Origin: Blautia hydrogenotrophica DSM 10507
GTDB lineage: Bacteria; Bacillota; Clostridia; Lachnospirales; Lachnospiraceae
Reading direction: 5' to 3'
Assembly (NCBI RefSeq): GCF_034356035.1
Contig: NZ_CP136423.1
Span: 3,410,001 to 3,474,000, forward strand
DNA length: 64,000 bases
The notes below the pieces were generated by a model. It did not search any database. It saw only the letters and a list, made by a program, of their open reading frames with translations, and was not told where the DNA came from. The position numbers were made by a program, and so were the translations under genes. Of this stretch, positions 9,446 through 18,589 are shown one piece after another (position 1 is the first letter of the stretch; each line of letters starts with the position of its first letter).

Positions 9446-9475
9446 AAGTAAAAAAGAATCCTGCTTGCAGGATTC
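9446..9475 (-). terminator. Rho-independent terminator after the lacI-type gene
   Basis: A 9-bp stem GAATCCTGC / GCAGGATTC with a 2-nt loop (9456-9475) is followed on the minus strand by a T-run. It separates the regulator transcript from the operon promoter region. The 148 nt between it and the regulator stop hold no ORF; part of it resembles a decayed copy of the R1 repeat. Confidence 0.75.
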
Positions 9476-9623
9476 TCCGCCTGCGGCGGGGCTCAAAACG
9501 CCATATTCCACTCCGACACAGCCCGATCCACGCGAAGTGTTTATGTCATAGATAAGGCTTCCTTCCCTATCCACTGCGATACCACAGCCACTTACCGGGC
9601 TTATCACTTAGGAAAGAAAGCCA

Positions 9624-10628
9624 TCACGTGGACTTTCTTTCGATCACTTTACATGGAAATCTTAAAGACCTGCTGTCCTCAACATCCGCATTCTCTATCT
9701 TGTCTATCACATAGTCGATACAGCACTTTGCCAGAATCTCGAAGTCCTGTTCTATTGTTGAAATCGGCGGATAATAATACTCACCCAAGGTAATTTTGTC
9801 TATTCCCAACACTGCCACATCCTCAGGAATCCTCAGCCCCTGTTCATATATTCCCCGATAGACTCCCAGAGCTCTCTCATCACCGGACACAAAAAACGCT
9901 TCAATATCATTCTCTTCTTTGAGTACCTCTTTGGCTTTCTCGTAGGCTTTCTTAACGGTGTCTACACCTTTAAAAACACAGTACTGCCTTCCGTATTTTT
10001 GCATAGCCGACTCGAAACCTTCAATACGGTGCTTCGTGGAGAGAAATTTTTCCTCGCCGATAAAAAACGCAATTTTTTGAAATCCCTTCTCGGCTAGATA
10101 GCAGCCTCCCTTGTAGCCCACATCGAAATTGTCGAGACTGACAGAGGGAATCTCCTCATTCTCCGGCTCCCCAAACACTACATAGGGAATTCCATGTTTC
10201 TCAAAATAATCCACTCTGGCATCCTGTAGTATGTTCTCCAGAAGAATGGCTCCATCTGCTATACCGCTGGCGATCAGATAAAATCCGTCTGTCTCATCTT
10301 CCTCAAAACGTCCGCTGTTAGAAGGCGAGAGCACAATTTTCATCGAACGTTTTTTTGCGTAGGTAAACAGATGCTTCAGCATCATATCGTGCCAAATACT
10401 CAGATGCTCCTCATGATGCCGCTCCGCGAAAACTACGATGATGTTTGTACGATTGCCTTTTAGTCCCCGGGCCAGCATATTGACCTGGTATCCCTGCTCT
10501 TTAATCGTACTCATCACTCTCTCCCGCATTTCGTCGCTCACATTGGGATTATTATTCAAGACTCGGGAAACAGATTTAATGGATACACCACAGGCCTCTG
10601 CGATGTCTGCCATTTTCACATTTCTCAT
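9624..10628 (-). CDS. LacI family transcriptional regulator (YcjW-like position)
   Basis: 334 aa. The N-terminal helix-turn-helix is MADIAEACGVSIKSVSRVLN with hinge region YQVNMLARGL, followed by a periplasmic-binding-protein-like sensor domain. Probable repressor of the adjacent phosphorylase/transport operon: the two perfect operators upstream of that operon and a half-degenerate copy at its own promoter share the TGACAAC half-site. The inducer is unknown. Good ribosome site (AAAGGAGGGG) before the ATG. Confidence 0.92.
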   Translation of the reverse strand: MRNVKMADIAEACGVSIKSVSRVLNNNPNVSDEMRERVMSTIKEQGYQVNMLARGLKGNRTNIIVVFAERHHEEHLSIWHDMMLKHLFTYAKKRSMKIVLSPSNSGRFEEDETDGFYLIASGIADGAILLENILQDARVDYFEKHGIPYVVFGEPENEEIPSVSLDNFDVGYKGGCYLAEKGFQKIAFFIGEEKFLSTKHRIEGFESAMQKYGRQYCVFKGVDTVKKAYEKAKEVLKEENDIEAFFVSGDERALGVYRGIYEQGLRIPEDVAVLGIDKITLGEYYYPPISTIEQDFEILAKCCIDYVIDKIENADVEDSRSLRFPCKVIERKST

Positions 10629-10643
10629 AAATCCCCCTCCTTT

Positions 10644-10685
10644 GTCCTACGTTGTCATTATAAGCTTTCTCATTCCAGACTGCAA
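10644..10685 (-). promoter_or_regulatory. Promoter of the lacI-type gene with overlapping operator half-site
   Basis: Minus strand TTGCAG (10685-10680), 17-nt spacer, TATAAT (10662-10657). The -10 box runs into TGACAACG, a half-site of the operators at 9361 and 9425, followed by a degenerate second half (to 10644). This suggests weak autoregulation. Confidence 0.7.
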
Positions 10686-10815
10686 GACTTTTTCTTCTTT
10701 TCAGCAAAATGCTCAAAACTATCCCCTGCATTTTAGATACTTTTTCAGGCAAAGTAAGTAAACCCTTCCGCTTCCCCTCGATTTTGAGGGAAAGACTTTC
10801 TTTGCGCACCCCCTC

Positions 10816-12954
10816 TCACGAGACTGTGATTTTTCGGCAACTCATGTGGCTTCCTTTTTGTACGGAAAGCCCGATTCCTCCTGTGAGGTACGGGTTCTTC
10901 TCATCCTGAGTCTTTAACGTCACCTCACCATCTATGTCCGCCAATATATGGTTTTCTTCCACACAAACCGTAATTTCATATTCCTTACCACAGTGCCAGT
11001 CGAAATCTGTCTCTGCCAGTATCCGGTATCCGTTCTCATTTTTCAGAATTCCGACTCTGTGGTCCGGGAGTAATCCTACTGCATAGGAACGTATCGCCCC
11101 CTGGACTCTCACATTTACCCCGTGATGTTCTCCAACCATCGGTGTCACACTGAATTTTGCCCGATAATTTTTCCAATCATGTCCTCCTGTGTAGGTCTCC
11201 CCAAAATCTGAACAAGACAGATGCAGACATCCTTTTTCCAAATAGGTAATTCCCTTTAATCTCGTAAACTGACTAATCTCTCTGTGCAGCGCTGTCCAAA
11301 GTTCCACACGTTCTTTTTCAAACTCGATTTCATAGTCCGCCTTACCTGTCACATAGAAATCGTCAATCATCCCCACAAAGCTGCGGGCTATATTGTGATT
11401 CCCCTCAACGTGAAAACAAAAACCAACCTCGTCAATCAGCGCACCTGAGAGAGCTGGAATCTGAAAACAAAGCTCTGTCCAATTCCCCGGCTCTAGTTTT
11501 GCACTCTCTCCTTGATAAATCCTGCCTGTGCGCATGTCTCTGGCATAGAGACTCACCTGCGCATGTTCCCCATACTCTGGAAGATAGGCGTTCCCGCGAA
11601 CAGTTTGTCCTGGATACACCAACGGTGAAAAACTAGGGTCATATCTGCTGTCATAAAAGTCTTCCGGCGTGTAATAAGTCTTTTTGTACACATACACATT
11701 CTCACCTGCCAACACGGAAGCTGCGGAAATCTTCAAACTTCTTCTGCCTGTGTGGGCCGTCTCCTCGGTATTTTTCACCTGGCACACCCGATTCTTCTGT
11801 GCTCTCTCATCCAGACCTTCCACTCTCGTACGTATCGCGTGTGTAGAACCCGGAAATTCAAAATGGCAGCTCTCCGGTCGGTTTTCTGCGATGTCTCTCC
11901 ATGGGGCAGGCATTTCTTCACCCGCAATTCTATAGGCCATTTTTGCCAAATAGAGCGCACCACTGGGAATATCTGTGATATTGAGAGAACCTACGACGCT
12001 GGAGCAGGCTAAAAAATCATGGATGGGTTCTCTCCATTTTCGGTAATCGATGCCTCCCAGTCCATTGCGCACACCCATGATTGTCGCAATATTTCCCACA
12101 TTGCAGTCGGTATCCCATCCGCACATGTTACAGATATTCAAAGTGTCAGAAAAGTCTCCTTCCCCGTACAGCAAAGCCAAGACCATCACCGCAGCATTGG
12201 GAATGATATGGCAGTTGCCCGGATATCTGTCATAGCCAAAATTCTCTTTCACATACCGAAAACACTCTCTCCACCCTTCATTACCGTTGGCCTCGTAAAA
12301 GCCCATAACTGCGTTCACGACTCTGGCATACTCGCAATCCTTCGGAATATAAGATAAGCCTTTCTCTATGATCTTTCTCATATCTGCTTCCACAAAGGCC
12401 CAGCTAATGCAAACCGCCACAAAAATACCGCCATAAATACCATTTCCATCATGAGTTACACTGGCTGCAGCTGCCGCATACTGCGCCGCCAGATCAGGAT
12501 TTCCGGGTGTGACCAGGCCCCAGGTATCTATAAAGATCTGCCCGCCGATCTGTTCAGCCATCATCTCTCCATTCTGTGAGATGCTTCCGCTTCTGGGCGC
12601 GGGAATTCCATTTTTCAAATTTAAATAGGCCGTATGCTCTGTCGCGACCCCATAACCGCCCCACCAAAAAAATCCATGCTCGAAAGGTGCATAATTGAGC
12701 AGCGCTTCCCCTACGTCCTGTGCAGTCAAATTTAGGATATGCCCGCTGTCCTCCAACGCCCTCACCAGAAAAATGGGCCCGTTGCTGTCATCGTCCGCAG
12801 CAAATTCATGATAATCCACCAGGTAGTCTGTTACCTCGCCAAAGATATTCCGTATTCTGTCATACGTCCATCCCTCCACGGGCGCTCCAAGGCGTATTCC
12901 CACAATTTTCGCCAGCCATCCCGCATAGATTTTTTCAATAAATTCTTCTCTCAT
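10816..12954 (-). CDS. ADP-ribosylglycohydrolase-fold protein with C-terminal beta-sandwich region
   Basis: 712 aa. Residues 1 to about 340 carry the ADP-ribosylglycohydrolase fold: metal-binding FAADDDSNGP (D54-D56) and CGWDTDCNVGNIATIMG near residue 290. The remaining 370 residues look like carbohydrate-binding or concanavalin-like beta-sandwich segments (for example GNAYLPEYGEHAQVSLYARDM), ending in a second sandwich-like stretch. Start supported by AGGAGG 6 nt upstream. It lies upstream of the LacI gene with the same orientation. In this context such proteins may act on a glycoside or N-ribosyl/nucleoside-type bond rather than on ADP-ribosylated protein; that is inference. No signal peptide is seen, so it is probably cytoplasmic. 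Confidence 0.82.
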   Translation of the reverse strand: MREEFIEKIYAGWLAKIVGIRLGAPVEGWTYDRIRNIFGEVTDYLVDYHEFAADDDSNGPIFLVRALEDSGHILNLTAQDVGEALLNYAPFEHGFFWWGGYGVATEHTAYLNLKNGIPAPRSGSISQNGEMMAEQIGGQIFIDTWGLVTPGNPDLAAQYAAAAASVTHDGNGIYGGIFVAVCISWAFVEADMRKIIEKGLSYIPKDCEYARVVNAVMGFYEANGNEGWRECFRYVKENFGYDRYPGNCHIIPNAAVMVLALLYGEGDFSDTLNICNMCGWDTDCNVGNIATIMGVRNGLGGIDYRKWREPIHDFLACSSVVGSLNITDIPSGALYLAKMAYRIAGEEMPAPWRDIAENRPESCHFEFPGSTHAIRTRVEGLDERAQKNRVCQVKNTEETAHTGRRSLKISAASVLAGENVYVYKKTYYTPEDFYDSRYDPSFSPLVYPGQTVRGNAYLPEYGEHAQVSLYARDMRTGRIYQGESAKLEPGNWTELCFQIPALSGALIDEVGFCFHVEGNHNIARSFVGMIDDFYVTGKADYEIEFEKERVELWTALHREISQFTRLKGITYLEKGCLHLSCSDFGETYTGGHDWKNYRAKFSVTPMVGEHHGVNVRVQGAIRSYAVGLLPDHRVGILKNENGYRILAETDFDWHCGKEYEITVCVEENHILADIDGEVTLKTQDEKNPYLTGGIGLSVQKGSHMSCRKITVS

Positions 12955-13019
12955 GTCAGCCTCCTATTATGTCCTGTAAACTACGCAGCCAGTCCCACTT
13001 CAGCTCCCACATCCCACTC

Positions 13020-13175
13020 ATTTTTTGAGGGCGCGCCCCACTTTCCGCGCCGCCGCAACACCGCTTTGCGGTGATATTCCTCATTGCGGCGTGCGCATCC
13101 GCAGCGGAGCGTTTTCTGCTATAGGAAAAGATTTTCCTATAGCAGAAAACGGGACGATTTACTTTCGTCCCGTTA
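13020..13175 (+). repeat. Dispersed repeat R1, copy a, with long terminal hairpin
   Basis: Shares the core GTGCGCATCC-N-CAGCGGAGCGTTT with copies at 16137, 17915, 19448 and 63395. The right part is a perfect 19-bp stem with a 2-nt loop (13111-13150) centred on CTATAGGAAAA, followed by a second hairpin GGGACG/CGTCCC. No ORF is supported between 12955 and 13231, so the gap holds only this repeat. Confidence 0.8.
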
Positions 13176-13231
13176 TTATAGAATTATCGGTTTACACTGT
13201 CAATAAAATCTATGCTGCTTTTTATTTCCGA

Positions 13232-13819
13232 TTAATCCCAAAAAGAATGTTTCTCTGATTCCCAGCTCAAAATTTTCCCTGTCTCTGCACTGATTTCGAA
13301 TTCATATTCCACATTGTCATGTAGAATGTCTCCCTCATAGATAAGCCTTCCATCATCATAATCCGCCTTTATGCGCAATTCCTTCTCTGTCGCTCCAGAG
13401 ACCTGAGCCAGTGCCGTCTTTGTGGCTTCCTCGATTGATACCTTCGCTTCCGCACTGCCATAAGGCTCCTGGAACTCTCTCTCGATCTCATAGTCCACCT
13501 TCAAAATCTCGCCGCTGTTTGCATCTATCTCATAGTCATATTCTTTATTGCCCGAATAGAATTCCACATCGTAGCTTAAAATTCCATCGTCATAGTCCAG
13601 CTTTACCCTGGACCTGTCGGTCTCCTTTTCCTTGAGGTCCGCATCCTCTCTGGCAATCTTTAAAACCTCGTCCTCTGTAAGCTTCGCTTTAAAATTGGCT
13701 TCGTATCCTGCTCTCTCTCCTTTTACCACAGCTGCACCTACTGCCAGACCACCTGCCATCGTGAAAATAGAAACTGCCGCTAAAACTCCTGTTAAAACTT
13801 TTAATCCTTTATTTTTCAT
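13232..13819 (-). CDS. PepSY domain protein (two PepSY repeats)
   Basis: 195 aa. An N-terminal hydrophobic segment (LKVLTGVLAAVSIFTMAGGLAVGAA, cut or anchored) is followed by two PepSY domains, roughly residues 42-110 and 120-192, each ending in a (Y/E)xEIxAxxGxI motif. The start at 13819 is preferred over 13825 because GGAGG is then 9 nt away instead of 3. It is an exported or membrane-anchored protein. It lies just downstream of a histidine kinase gene in the same orientation and is likely part of, or a target of, that two-component system, a common arrangement in Firmicutes. Confidence 0.85.
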   Translation of the reverse strand: MKNKGLKVLTGVLAAVSIFTMAGGLAVGAAVVKGERAGYEANFKAKLTEDEVLKIAREDADLKEKETDRSRVKLDYDDGILSYDVEFYSGNKEYDYEIDANSGEILKVDYEIEREFQEPYGSAEAKVSIEEATKTALAQVSGATEKELRIKADYDDGRLIYEGDILHDNVEYEFEISAETGKILSWESEKHSFWD

Positions 13820-13907
13820 AATCATTTACCTCCATGACTTATTTTTTCTTTGTTGAGGTTATTATAAAAAATGAAAATTAAAAGAAGATTAAAAAAGTAT
13901 AGTTTTT

Positions 13908-15272
13908 CTAATTTTTTTCCTGCAAAAGAATCTCAAAGACAAATTTCGTGCCCTTTCCATACTCACTCTCTGCTGTGATTGTACCTCCATGGGCTTCTAC
14001 AATCCATTTCACCATGGGCAGACCCAAACCGGAACTGGTCTCTTCCCTGGCGCTTCTCGAGGACTCCACCTGATAAAAGCGTTCCCAAATACGTGGCAAA
14101 TGCTTCTCCGCGATTCCGATACCATTATCCTGCACAGATCCTCGCACTACTTCGCCTCTTTGTGAAAGTCCTACTTTTATCCAGCCACCATCCCGGCCAT
14201 ATACGATCGCATTCCCAATCAAGTTCATCCAGATTCTGATAAAAAGCGTCTCATCCGCCATGCCGTGTATTCCATCTTGAATCTCTGTCTCAATTCGTAT
14301 CCCTCTGGCCTGAGCGAACTCCTGCTGCTCCTCAACCGCGATCTCTGTCAGTAATGTCAAATCCAGATACTCTTTATGGATTGTCTGCCTATTTTGATCT
14401 GCCCGGGATAAAAACAAAAGCTGAGAAATCATTCTGGCCATATTCTGAGCTTTTCTGCGAATCACCTCCACAGATTCCCTCTCCTCTTTCGAGAGCTCCG
14501 CATCTTCCAATAAATATTCACACTGAGAAAGAATGACCGTGACCGGAGTTCTAAGCTCATGGGAAGCGTCCGAAGTGAACTGCTTTTCTTTCTCAAACGC
14601 CGCTTCTAGCTTCTCGAGCATCCGATCAAAGGTCTGCGCCAATTCATGAATCTCATCCTTTCCCGACTCCAATCCAATACGCTTCGACAAATCCTCTTTC
14701 TCGTAGATCTCACGAGCAGTCGCCGTGATCTTTGCTACCGGCTTCAATGTCCGGTGTATAAAAAAATATCCCAGACATGCCAACAAAATTACCATGATGG
14801 GAAACAATATCATAGACAGACGCAAAGTAATCTGAAGACTGCTCTCCGCTTTCGTCACAGAAGCAATTCCCCTCACAAAAATCAATCCGTAACCTTCAAT
14901 ATTCGAAGTCGCATCCATCACGTACCATTTCGTTCCCCCGATTGTCAGCCGCTGAAGCCCCTGGGAGAGCCCCACATTTTCCGTAAACTCATATGGTATT
15001 CGTCCACTCAGCAGATTGCCGCTCCCATCATACACGGACAGATAGATGCCATCTTCCACTTCTGTAATGTCAGAGTCGATGTCCAACTTTCCATCCTCCC
15101 ACTCCACATCATCAAAAACTGAGAAAACCTTCTCCTCCAATGCCCGTTCCATAGATGTCAAAATCTCCTTGTTACTCAACGAGAGCAAGACTCCGATCAT
15201 ACCTCCGGTCAAAAGCATCATAAAAATTGTATACAGTATCGTTAATTTCCATTTTAACGGCAGTTTTTTCAT
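13908..15272 (-). CDS. Sensor histidine kinase with HAMP domain
   Basis: 454 aa. Two membrane segments (about residues 8-32 and 152-172) flank an extracellular sensor of about 120 aa, followed by HAMP, HisKA (phosphoacceptor H in SDASHELRTPVTV) and HATPase with N box WMNLIGNAIVYG, G1 DNGIGI, F box RFYQVESSRS and G2 SGLGLPMVKWIV. The start overlaps the response-regulator stop by 4 nt, so the two are translationally coupled. The signal sensed is unknown; the adjacent PepSY gene hints at envelope or metal/peptide stress (inference). Confidence 0.94.
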   Translation of the reverse strand: MKKLPLKWKLTILYTIFMMLLTGGMIGVLLSLSNKEILTSMERALEEKVFSVFDDVEWEDGKLDIDSDITEVEDGIYLSVYDGSGNLLSGRIPYEFTENVGLSQGLQRLTIGGTKWYVMDATSNIEGYGLIFVRGIASVTKAESSLQITLRLSMILFPIMVILLACLGYFFIHRTLKPVAKITATAREIYEKEDLSKRIGLESGKDEIHELAQTFDRMLEKLEAAFEKEKQFTSDASHELRTPVTVILSQCEYLLEDAELSKEERESVEVIRRKAQNMARMISQLLFLSRADQNRQTIHKEYLDLTLLTEIAVEEQQEFAQARGIRIETEIQDGIHGMADETLFIRIWMNLIGNAIVYGRDGGWIKVGLSQRGEVVRGSVQDNGIGIAEKHLPRIWERFYQVESSRSAREETSSGLGLPMVKWIVEAHGGTITAESEYGKGTKFVFEILLQEKN

Positions 15273-15949
15273 TTGCTCTCCCTCAACACGTACCCAGCTC
15301 CTCGAATCGTGTGAATCAGTTTGGGCTCATAGGAATCATCTATCTTCCTGCGCAGGTAACGAATGTACACATCCACCACATTAGAAGCACCCGCATAGTC
15401 ATAATTCCAGATATGTTCCTCTATCTTATCTCTAGATAACACAACCCCTTTATTCATACACATATATCTCAGAATCGAAAATTCCTTATTGGACAGTTCA
15501 ATCTCTGTCTCATCCCGGAATACCCTGTGCGTATTCAAATCCACTGTGAGGTTCGCAATCTTTACGACATTCGTGTTTGTCTCCACCGCCGCTGACTTTC
15601 TCAGCATCACCCGAATCCGCGCCAGTAATTCTTCAAATGCAAACGGCTTGACAAGGTAATCATCCGCGCCCAAATCCAACCCTGTCACTCGGTCTTCAAT
15701 GCTGTCCTTGGCCGTCAACAACAGTACCGGTGTGCTTGTCCCCTCTTTTCTTATTTTTTGAAGTACTTGAAGGCCATTGATCTTTGGCATCATGATATCT
15801 AAAACAACAGCATCATACTCCGTGACTGCCAGATAGTCCAGCGCTTCCTCCCCATCGCAGCAGGCATCCACGCTGTATTTTTGATTTTCCAGACGTTTTT
15901 TCAGAAGGACATTCAAATCTTTTTCATCCTCTGCTATCAAAATTCTCAT
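15269..15949 (-). CDS. OmpR/PhoB family response regulator
   Basis: 226 aa. Receiver domain with acidic pocket (AEDEKD), phosphoacceptor Asp in AVVLDIMMPKING and Lys in LLLTAKDS; a C-terminal winged helix contains the recognition segment ASNVVDVYIRYLRRKID. Partner of the kinase encoded immediately downstream. Good AGGAGGATAT ribosome site before ATG. Confidence 0.95.
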   Translation of the reverse strand: MRILIAEDEKDLNVLLKKRLENQKYSVDACCDGEEALDYLAVTEYDAVVLDIMMPKINGLQVLQKIRKEGTSTPVLLLTAKDSIEDRVTGLDLGADDYLVKPFAFEELLARIRVMLRKSAAVETNTNVVKIANLTVDLNTHRVFRDETEIELSNKEFSILRYMCMNKGVVLSRDKIEEHIWNYDYAGASNVVDVYIRYLRRKIDDSYEPKLIHTIRGAGYVLRESK

Positions 15950-16136
15950 AATATCCTCCTCTCCATGCAGTGTTCCACAAATTCAAAATCAGCCTAATAA
16001 CTACAAACTTCTTGGTTATTCAGGAGTCTTCATCCCAGATAAAAACTCTTCATCTCGAAATTATTATATTAAAATTTCCTTCCAAACACAAATTTTCTTT
16101 TATCAAATAAGGAGAGTAAAATCTTTTCAACAAAGT
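15950..16136. other. Intergenic region upstream of the response regulator
   Basis: AT-rich leader of the two-component operon; no ORF is supported. It presumably holds the promoter, but no clear -35/-10 pair was identified. It runs into repeat R1 copy b. Confidence 0.4.
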
Positions 16137-16262
16137 GGGACGCACCGATGCAAAACGGTAAAATTCCTCATTGCGGCGTGCGCATCCTCAGCGGAGCGTT
16201 TACATCATAGGAAAGGACTTCACGCTTCAGCGTGACAAGATCTTTCCTATGACACAAAAAAG
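16137..16262 (+). repeat. Dispersed repeat R1, copy b
   Basis: Contains the shared core GTGCGCATCCTCAGCGGAGC, then a hairpin in which ATAGGAAAG (about 16208) pairs with CTTTCCTAT (about 16243), enclosing a smaller stem TCACGCT/AGCGTGA. The following 200 nt up to the MBL gene are AT-rich with no gene. Confidence 0.8.
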
Positions 16263-16470
16263 AATTATAGCCCCTAAAATTCTTTTTTATTTTAGGAGCT
16301 ACTTTTCTATTTGGCATAAAGATTATTTCTCTATATGTATATGTTTCCCATACACCTTTTAGAACAAATTATCTCTATTTTTTTTATTTTTCAACAACAA
16401 ATAATCTCCCACATTGACAAGAGCGCTACATAAGCTGCCCGTCTGCCATTGATTCCCAGCCTAAAAGCAT

Positions 16471-17271
16471 CTATATCTCAATTTGTTCTAAATCATCCGG
16501 GACATAGAGCTTCCCGCGGAAATACTGGCTTCCTTCCGCCTCATATAATTCCTTGCGTTTTTTTATATTCTTGTCTTCCGTGTGATAGAGAAGCAAATTT
16601 TTCACCCCCAGCTGTTCCGCCAGCTGACAGGCTTCCCTGACTGTGGAATGATGCTTCTCATAAGGATGAAAGATATCTGCCTGAGAATACAAGCAAAATG
16701 CTTCATGCATCAGCCATTTACTGTTCTCCACATACTGCCTCTCATAGTCATTATAGGGTTCATCCCCACAGCAGGTAAGCTTCTCACCGTCTTCGAGATA
16801 CATCGTGAATCCATATTGCTTTGCTTTTGTGGACTGTATATCAAAAAACACCATTCTGCGTCCCATAATTGTGCGTTCCTCTCCATCTGAGACTGTCACC
16901 AAATGAAGTCTTTCTCCAATAAAGCTCGTCTCCTTTTTACCCAGCAGCATATGGGAAATATCGTAGAGTATCCGTGTAACTTCCTCATGGGCATAGATTG
17001 TAGCCTCCCCTTCATACTGTCCTTGCTTCATATGCTGACAAATCATGCGAATCATCCAGACAATCCCCGTCAGATGATCGATGTGCTTATGGGTTACAAA
17101 AATCTCTTTTATATCCTTCCAGTCTATCCCTGAATGTTTCAATTGTCCTAGAAGCGCGCTTCCGCCCCCTCCGTCCACCAAAAGATACCTGTCTTTCTCA
17201 TTTAGAACAAAACATGTATTATAACATTCTGTCACCAATGCATTTCCCGTTCCCAGCATTGTAAGTCTCAT
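16471..17271 (-). CDS. MBL-fold metallo-hydrolase (ribonuclease Z-like)
   Basis: 266 aa, metallo-beta-lactamase fold. The metal-binding motif HxHxDH is present as THKHIDH (about residue 65), with further ligands in DEPYND and in HHSTVREACQLAEQLGVKNLLLYHTE. The length and the GTGNA start region resemble RNase Z / arylsulfatase-like hydrolases. The start at 17271 is chosen over 17295 because AGGTGG lies 7 nt upstream and the conserved domain begins immediately. No operon partner. Substrate unknown. Confidence 0.85.
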   Translation of the reverse strand: MRLTMLGTGNALVTECYNTCFVLNEKDRYLLVDGGGGSALLGQLKHSGIDWKDIKEIFVTHKHIDHLTGIVWMIRMICQHMKQGQYEGEATIYAHEEVTRILYDISHMLLGKKETSFIGERLHLVTVSDGEERTIMGRRMVFFDIQSTKAKQYGFTMYLEDGEKLTCCGDEPYNDYERQYVENSKWLMHEAFCLYSQADIFHPYEKHHSTVREACQLAEQLGVKNLLLYHTEDKNIKKRKELYEAEGSQYFRGKLYVPDDLEQIEI

Positions 17272-17299
17272 AAGATAACCACCTTTCATCTTCAATGAC

Positions 17300-17629
17300 C
17301 TGAGTCAAAGTCTGTTTCGCTTACAGAGTTTACCACATTTCTTCGTTACACTCAATAAAATTCCTTTTCCGATTCATGAAAACATTCCCCAATTCTCTGA
17401 TTAATCGTACCTATCACCAATCTTACAGCCGTCTGTTAAATTGCACATTATTTTCCGCCCTATTTAGTGTTTTTGCTAGTTTTTATTTTATCCCTTCCAC
17501 TTTTTACAGAAAGTATTAACGATTTCAAAAAAATCCTATATATAATTTATGCACAGTGCGTAGTGCGCACTTTACCCGCCCGAGATAGAGCAGCTCACGG
17601 AACGCACCGGGAGTTTATAGGCATCTCTT
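17300..17629. other. Gene-free stretch
   Basis: AT-rich sequence with no supported ORF, then a GC-rich patch (17556-17620) containing a short GTGCG..CGCAC inverted repeat. No promoter or RNA family recognised. Confidence 0.4.
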
Positions 17630-17905
17630 GAATGTAAGATTTTAGTGCCTTATGCAATCGGAGGAATATTCTCCGATGAGACAACCCCGCTGCTGAAATG
17701 TAAATATATCTGGGGTTTCACAAACAATCCATCAAAGGCTTCTAGCCAAGAAGAAATTCGTCTTGCAAAAATACTTCAGAACAGAGACATCGTCTTCCAG
17801 ACAGAGTGGTGCACAATACAGTCGGAGTCATCTGCGGAGACAAAGAGCTGGCTGATGCCTACCACAAGAACATCTCACGACGTATCGTTTTTCCCGTAAG
17901 TCTTT
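17630..17905 (+). pseudogene. Decayed gene fragment, family not recognised
   Basis: An open frame from 17645 (MPYAIGGIFSDETTPLLK...) has no ribosome site; near 17810 the protein-like reading shifts frame to GVICGDKELADAYHKNIS. The composition is coding-like in two frames, as expected for a frameshifted relic. It is followed by a partial R1 repeat. I cannot name the parent family. Confidence 0.35.
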
Positions 17906-17914
17906 AAGAACACG

Positions 17915-17995
17915 CTCTACTTTACGCACCGCCGCAATATCGCTGCACAATAAGCCCCACTTATTTCAGCGCGCGCATCCTTAGCGGAATAACCT
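17915..17995 (+). repeat. Dispersed repeat R1, partial copy c
   Basis: Retains ACGCACCGCCGCAA and GCGCGCATCCTTAGCGGA from the R1 consensus; the terminal hairpin is lost or decayed. Confidence 0.6.
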
Positions 17996-18070
17996 ATAAC
18001 CTAAAATACCGTGCATCCAACTTTTATATGTGGTATGATAGGCATATCATTATATCGTGTTAACATTTCT

Positions 18071-18508
18071 CTAAAGATGCCCAGCAAAAGACTCTTCTTT
18101 GCTTCGCTCCTTAATCTTCATAATCAACTTTTCATACTGTTCCTCCTCTTGCTCCATCAGTTCCAAAGGCAACTCTACCTTCACCACTTCCGATTCAATT
18201 TTTTCCGCATACTTTTTTGCAAATTCCGGATAACTCGAGAGCAGTCCGAAGAAGCTCCTTTCATCCCCTTTTTCTATACACCGTTCCATACAATTTTCAA
18301 AAAATTCCTGAGTCATTGCCGTCTCATGTCCCCTAAAATTCCTCTGTTGTTCCAGCGCTGGAAAGATACTTTTCAAGAACTCATCAATTAATTCTTTGTG
18401 TTGTTCTGTCAGTTTTTTATACCCTTCCACCTCAGTTTTCCCCCTGTCAATATATTCTTTAACCATTATAGATACATTTTTCAGGATGTTCAATCCAATT
18501 TTTGCCAA
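18071..18508 (-). CDS. Hypothetical protein, charged helical
   Basis: 145 aa, not recognised. Almost entirely predicted helix, rich in Glu/Lys, with a tail KIKERSKEESFAGHL. The frame opens with TTG at 18508 without a convincing ribosome site; an ATG at 18466 (MVKEYIDRGK) is also possible. It may be the surviving C-terminal part of a larger gene, because a gene fragment and repeats lie on both sides. Confidence 0.4.
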   Translation of the reverse strand: MAKIGLNILKNVSIMVKEYIDRGKTEVEGYKKLTEQHKELIDEFLKSIFPALEQQRNFRGHETAMTQEFFENCMERCIEKGDERSFFGLLSSYPEFAKKYAEKIESEVVKVELPLELMEQEEEQYEKLIMKIKERSKEESFAGHL

Positions 18509-18533
18509 TGATAATCAAGGTAGTAACCCAAGA

Positions 18534-18560
18534 GTTACTGTGAGCAAAGTGAGCAGTAAC
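18534..18560. repeat. Short hairpin GTTACTG...CAGTAAC, copy 1
   Basis: A 7-bp stem extended by partial pairing; shares GTGAGCAGTAACAC with a hairpin at 19155. Lies between the hypothetical gene (minus) and a small regulator gene (plus). Confidence 0.5.
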
Positions 18561-18589
18561 ACACCAAGGCAAAAGAGGAGATAAAAATA

